NCBI RefSeq assembly: GCF_030052815.1
Contig: NC_079496.1
Span: 73,893,652 to 73,957,651, forward strand
Source of the DNA: Hevea brasiliensis
Lineage: Eukaryota; Streptophyta; Magnoliopsida; Malpighiales; Euphorbiaceae
Direction of reading: 5' to 3'
Length of the DNA stretch: 64,000 nt
How positions within the stretch are numbered: the stretch's first letter is position 1; each line of letters starts with the position of its first letter. The notes beneath the pieces are model-generated. The model did no database searches and was not told the origin of the DNA. It saw nothing but the letters and a program-made list of their open reading frames with translations. The position numbers and the translations under genes are program-made. Below are positions 59,171-64,000 of the stretch, in pieces.

Positions 59171-59980
59171 TTATATTTCCCTTTCATTTGACCACTCGTA
59201 GTTGTGATATGCGACTCTCTCTAGAAGTTCAAGTGCTTGATCCACTGTTTTCTCCATTAGGTCACCTTCTGCTGCTGAATCTATTGTGCTCCTTGTAGAG
59301 GGCAGTAGCCCATCATAGAAGTTCTGAACTAGGAGCCAATCTTCTATGCCATGGTGTGGGCATTCTCTTTGTAGGTCCTTATATCTCTCCCATACATTAT
59401 AGAGTGATCCACCTTTCCTTTGACTAAAGGTGTTGAGTTCAACTCTCAACTTTGTAATCTTTGTAGGTGGAAAGTACCTTGCTAGGAAAGCTTGTAAGAG
59501 GTCCTCCCATGTGATGAATGTTCTAGCTGGTTGAGAAAGTAACCACTTCCTTGCTCTATCTTGAAGAGAAAATGGAAATGCTCTGAGTCTTATGGCTTGA
59601 TCAGAGACCCCATTCATCTTGAATGTGTCACAAAGGGCAAGAAAGCATTAAAGGTGGTAGTGCGGATCTTCTATTGGTGAACCCCCAAACTGGGCCTGTT
59701 AGATCATCTGGAGCCATTCAGGTTTTAGTTCAAAATTGTTGGCATCCACTGTGGGTCTTGTAACACTAGGTTGGAATCCTTGTATAGAGGGAGCTCCGTA
59801 ATCCTTCAAGAGTCTTGGCCTGTTGTTGTTATTATTGGCCATATTTGGAATTTTTGGATTTTCTTGATCTTGTCCTTCATATTTCCTCTCCCTCCTGAGG
59901 GTTCTTAGAGTTCTGTCTATCTTTGGATCCAAATCCAAGACTTCTTCCTCTGATCTTGTTCCGATCAAGTACCAAACCAA
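59171..59980 (-). pseudogene. gag: Element E gag, N-terminal and core part
   Basis: Two open pieces separated by a stop near 59700. The first (59699-59980) has PRLLKDYGAPSIQGFQPSV. The second (59171-59617, 148 codons) is a clear retrotransposon gag core: NGVSDQAIRLRAFPFSLQDR, ARKWLLSQP, WEDLLQAFLARYFPPTKITK, YNVWERYKDLQRECPHHGIE and QNFYDGLLPSTRSTID. These are hallmark blocks of Athila/Tat gag. It should form the particle shell. Confidence 0.88.
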
Positions 59981-60090
59981 TCACCTGAGAAAGAATAAGC
60001 GAATAAAACAATGTAAACAAAATTAAACAATAAATGAAAATGCCTAAATCAACTAAATTACTTATCACCTAATATTACTAAAATTAAAAT

Positions 60091-60108
60091 TCACTGGCAA
60101 TAGTGCCA
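60091..60108 (-). other. Primer binding site of element E (Asp-tRNA-like)
   Basis: The minus strand reads TGGCACTATTGCCAGTGA, close to the TGGCGCCGTTGCCGGGGA site usual in Athila-type elements. It lies next to the LTR start at about 60115. Confidence 0.65.
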
Positions 60109-60114
60109 AAAACT

Positions 60115-60237
60115 TGTTTGCTAGTTTTTCAACCACCGCAAGTGCACGAATCGCTAATAAGTAATAAAGTGATGAGTGAAGCATCATTCCCACGAGGAAT
60201 TTAATTAGCAAGTACCAGGCTACACTGCAATTTTGAC
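60115..60237 (-). repeat. Element E 5' LTR, inner part
   Basis: It begins TGTTTGCTAG on plus and has GCAAGTGCACGAATCG and CCCACGAGGAA blocks, common near the inner end of Athila-like LTRs. It is broken by LTR F at 60238. Confidence 0.7.
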
Positions 60238-62327
60238 TGTTAGTAGTATGCCCTAGAGTATATCATTTAGTATGTATCTTATACATATTTTTATTAATAA
60301 AAGGCATTTCCACTTTTCCGTTCACATAATATATTTATGTGTAATAGAAAAGGTCCATTGATATTTTGTTAGAAATATTATTCTTAAGTTGTTAAGAATA
60401 TGAGTGACAATATTTCTAGCACAAAGTATCATAAATAGGTTCACAATCGAGGATACTTCATAATAAGGACATAACTTATCCAGAAAGATTGTATTCATAT
60501 TTGTTCCCAAGTTATTTATATGAGATATAAATAAGATCGAATGGTGAGTCTCATGCCATATAACAAACATGATAGGAACTTATAAATGATAAGTAGGCCG
60601 AACCAGTGACACTTATGACAATCACATGGAGTTTACTCTTGTCAATGTTTTGTCATAAATCATATCAGTGCATATAATCTTTAGACTTGAGATAGCACAG
60701 TTATCTTGTATATAAGTAGTTTGAGTTTGATACTGCTTTCATACTTGTACTATGTATGGGTATATGGGCATCTGTTGGTTCCTACTAGTTATATATAGAG
60801 GTAGGTGTTGATCAAGATGGAATCTGTTCCTCTAAGTAAATAGAGATAAAATCCTATATTCATTTAATTGTTCTTGATGTTTCAAGTTCCTGGCCAGGAC
60901 AGATAGATTTTTTCAGAAAAGAGTTTCTGATGAGAAAATCTTTTTAATCAAGAACTGGAATTAAAAGAGAACATAATATTCATAGTGAATGGAGTTTGAC
61001 ATAAACCATGACTCCAGCTTGAGTTGGGATTTTGTAACAGAGAGATTATAGTGCATGGTACTATATGATTATAGGTTCATTCAAGGTAAACCTCATTACT
61101 AATTGGGTGGCCATGGCATGCTATGCTAGGTGTTAACCATGGTCTATGAGGTTCATAAAATGATTTAGAGAAATCATTTATGGTAAGAAAGAATTCTGAT
61201 GATATTAAGAGTTGATATCATGTCTCATTTCCAATTAGTGATGAGCCTAGTAAGTCACACACATACACAAGTTATCACCTATTTAAATATGATTTAATTA
61301 ATTAATTAAAGAGTTTAATTGATTAATTAAATAGGTTTGGTTTGCAATTAAATTGCAAAGTCCCTAGCATGACTTGAAACAAAATCTAGATTATTGGATG
61401 TATAGTATAAGTTAAGTTTATATTTAAATTGTTTAAATATGAATTTAATTAATGAGAAATTAATTTATAGATATTAATTAATTAATTTATACTTGATATA
61501 AAATAGAAGAAGAAAAATAATTATTTTAGGTTGAGAACTCAAAATTAAGACACAGGGGCATTTTGGTCATTTCATAGTGTGACATGTGGCACCATGAGTT
61601 GGTGACACATGGGATTATACATAAGCTTGCCAAATGTTTTTTTAAATCATGTAAGATGATTAAAATCAAGATTAAATATAGGTTTGACACTTGGCACAAT
61701 GTGATTGGGTCACTTAAACCTAGAGCTAATCAAAGGGTCACATGTGGCAAGGGTTTAATGTGTTAACCTAGCTATATAAGTGTTGTTATGAAAAAGAAAA
61801 ACAACCAACAGCCAGTCCTCTCCTTTGTCATGCCATTTTGAGGCTTTCCATCTATTCTTCTTCATCTCTCATCAATTCAAAGAGATTAGCCATCAATCTC
61901 TTGAATTAAGAACACTAGAAATTGTTTCTAGTGTCCTGTTTACATTTCTAATCTCTTAAAAGGTAGAACTTGAATTTCTAATTAATAGAAAAAGCTTTAG
62001 AAGCTGTTCAAGGGCTGCCATAGGTGTTCTTGGTGTGGACAAGCTAGAGGGACAACATTTGGTGTCCTTAAGATAAATCTCAAAGGCGTAGACACGCTGC
62101 AGTGCATCAAGAGGTTAATGTAATCGTTCTTAATTTAATCTAGGGTTCTAAAATTAATCTGATTAATTTTAAAATCTTAAATGGCAAATACAGATCCAAA
62201 AACACATTAAAAGAGTTTTAATATGTTGTTTATCATTGAAATCAAATAAATAAAAATAAATCTTGCATGATGCATATGACCGTAGGTGAAAATTTTTGAA
62301 TTCAATGGTATAAACTTGTGTTTTTCA
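60238..62327 (+). repeat. Copia LTR F without internal region
   Basis: It starts TGTTAGTAGTATGCCC and is collinear with the copia A LTRs through TATA and R-U5 to GTTTTTCA at about 62327. The last 16 or so bases of the family LTR are missing. No primer site or internal region follows, so it is a solo LTR with a damaged right end. The left flank TTGAC is not found as a clean duplication on the right. Confidence 0.87.
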
Positions 62328-62426
62328 ATGGTATAAATTTTTGAATGGTATAAATTTTTTAATTCAATGGTATAAATTTTTGAATTCAATGGTGTTTTTC
62401 AATGGTATAAATTTTTGAATTCAATG
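62293..62426 (+). repeat. Local tandem duplication at the right end of LTR F
   Basis: Four to five imperfect copies of a unit of about 22 bases built from AATGGTATAAATTTTTGAAT, with pieces of GTGTTTTTC between them. The unit occurs once in other family LTRs. Confidence 0.8.
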
Positions 62427-63738
62427 TTTAGGCTATCGAAAATAGATGGAGAGTGAGTTAAACCTATTTTAGATGCTGAAAGAAATTTTTGAATTAAACT
62501 ATTTATAAAAGCAATTCTAGAATTAAAATTTCACACTATAACCTTATTATGGATTTTAATCTTGTCTATTCATCGAATTGAAAATAGTTGCTTTGATGGA
62601 AATTAATCCTAAGATACCCTAAGTCCTCTCTCAAGGCACTCAAGGTGTATTTTAATTAATTTAAATCCTACTTTTGTGGTGATTAAATTAATTAAAACCC
62701 TTTAAGATCTATGAATATTTTTGGAACTCTACAAAGGTTATCAGCCTATCTCTAGGTCAGATTTCCTAGGTTTAAGATCTTGATTTTCTAATATTAATCT
62801 TCACCTTTCAGTTCTTCAATTAATATCTATAATAAATACTAAATGAGTACCAACACATAGCATGCATTAAGATCATAAGAAATTGAATCAAAGAACTAAA
62901 CTCAAATTCAATAAATAAAACTTAATATTTATCCATAATAACAATTGCAAGTGTTACTCTCCTAACTCCAAAATAAAGGAATTACTCATGGTGAGTTTAA
63001 CAAACATAGAGAAAATAAAATAAAAGAACATAAAGAGTCCGCTTAGAGAAATAAAACAAAAGAATAGAAGAGGAATGACTGCAGTCTTGATCCTTGTAGA
63101 ACTTCGGCTGAGGATTTCCCTTCTGTGCTAGTGTTCTACTCTTCAAAACGGCTGTAGAAAATGCAAGTATGAAAAAGTGAAAACTCTTATGAAACTCTAA
63201 AAAAAAAAATCTGGAAAAAGGGCTGAACTAAAAAGAGCTCTTCTGTTGTCTTTTTCTGCTTCTATTTATAATAGCTGGTCTAAGTTAGGTTTTTAGAATC
63301 CCAAAAGCATTAGGAGTCTGTTTGGAGTGTGTAAACAAGAGCTAGAATTCGGATTAGGAAACTGGCTACCGCATGGCACACAGTCCGTGTGTCACTACAC
63401 GGCTCAGGGCTGTGCAACTTACTGGAGCTGAATGGTTGCGTCTTGCATAGGCACAAAAGTTTACATGGGTCCATGCTAGTTACACGGGTCTAGTTACAAG
63501 CCCCATGTTCTTCTGTTCTTAGAAAATTCTTCAAGCATGTTATCGGTAGAGACTTACACGGGTCTCCATAGCTTACACAGGTCTAATTACACGACCCATG
63601 TACTTTTGCTTCTTCCTTGGCTCTCTGGCTTTCTTCTGGTAGTAGGTTACACGGGTCTGTGGCTTTGCTTACATGACCCATGTACTTTGTATCAGTAGCT
63701 TTTTTCAATCCTTTAGCCTTTCCAAGTTTCCTTTCACA
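62427..63738 (-). repeat. Element E 5' LTR, outer part
   Basis: AT-rich sequence with no gene resumes after LTR F. It contains CACGGGTCT-type repeats at about 63475-63690, a familiar feature of Athila-like LTRs. It ends TTTCACA before LTR G at 63739. Whether 63738 is its true terminus or a break is not clear. Confidence 0.6.
63475..63690. repeat. Degenerate TTACACGGGTCT repeats
   Basis: At least seven matches or near matches to TTACACGGGTCT or its partner ACGACCCATGTAC, alternating with T/C-rich spacers of about 25-35 bases, in three larger units of about 65-80 bases. Confidence 0.7.
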
Positions 63739-64000
63739 TGAAGGAGAAGAAGCATTGTGATTGGTTCATTGAAGCATTGAATTTTAAAAAATTACTTCTA
63801 GGGTTTCATGCATCATGCCACATCTCTTATGTGCCTAATTAATTTCAAAGCTCAATAGCATATTAAAACACTTTTAATATGTATTAGGATCTCCATTTGC
63901 CATTTAAGATTGTGAATAAAAAAATTAATTCAATTCAACCCTTGTTTAAAAGAGGAGTTTGGGCACTAACCTCTTTGATGCACTATGGATGCAATTGGCA
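63739..64000 (-). repeat. Diverged copia LTR G (partial)
   Basis: It starts TGAAGGAGAAGAAGC and is collinear but clearly diverged from 3903-4150, sharing CATGCATCATGC, TTTTAATATGT, CATTTAAGAT and CACTAACCTCTT blocks in order. No primer site lies to its left, so the left edge is an outer end of a 3' LTR or a solo LTR on the minus strand. It runs off the window. Confidence 0.75.

Larger units (their letters stand above)
58247..63738 (-). mobile_element. Athila/Tat-like gypsy element E, 5' part
   Basis: Minus-strand Ty3/gypsy of a different lineage: gag (58247-59980), an Asp-tRNA-like primer site (60091-60108) and a 5' LTR from 60115 rightward, interrupted by the copia LTR F (60238 to about 62426). 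Pol and the 3' LTR would lie left of copia D, outside the window. It is the oldest visible host layer. Confidence 0.8.

Overview
The window is plant nuclear DNA made entirely of LTR retrotransposons. I see no host gene, rRNA, tRNA gene or CRISPR array. The evidence for a plant is Ty1/copia and Ty3/gypsy elements with Met-tRNA primer sites (TGGTATCAGAGC), a Tekay/Del-type chromovirus, an Athila/Tat-type gag and 5-bp target-site duplications (TSDs). A eudicot is likely, but I cannot name the species. Every coding region is broken by stops, frameshifts or deletions, so the coding entries are pseudogenes.

The layout is a deep nest of insertions. Element E (Athila-like gypsy, minus; 58247-63738 with gaps) holds element D (copia, minus; 50837-58246). 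D holds copia A (plus): its 5' LTR is cut by the window start, its internal region is 1545-3902 plus 29233-32263, and its 3' LTR is 32264-34236 plus 50733-50836. A holds copia B (minus; 3903-29227, TSD GCTAG). B holds gypsy X (minus; 8498-24537, TSD TCTAG). X holds the 3' part of a same-family gypsy X2 in opposite orientation (12728-16866). The 3' LTR of A also holds a tandem gypsy Y (minus; 34237-50727, TSD ATTGA). E's LTR holds a copia LTR without internal region (F, 60238-62327), and a diverged copia LTR (G) runs off the right edge from 63739.

The copia elements A, B, D and F belong to one family. LTRs are about 2.1 kb. The leader is 1.7-1.8 kb with a minisatellite of about 35 bp. Gene order is gag, (protease), integrase, RT, RNase H. 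A and B share one deletion that removes the whole protease between the gag zinc knuckle and the integrase. D has a different protease-region deletion. The gypsy elements X, X2 and Y have very long LTRs (3.65-3.85 kb). X kept gag-PR-RT-RH-IN-chromodomain pieces. Y kept gag only and is LTR-internal-LTR-internal-LTR.

Most notable are the roughly 4.1-kb-arm palindrome made by X and X2, the protease-less copia lineage shared by two separate insertions, the gag-only tandem element Y, a conserved hairpin inside the gypsy LTRs, and a pattern of small errors in Y clustered at CAG/CTG and CCG sites that looks like a sequencing artefact of methylated repeats. All comparisons were made by eye between copies inside the window; no alignment or database search was run.
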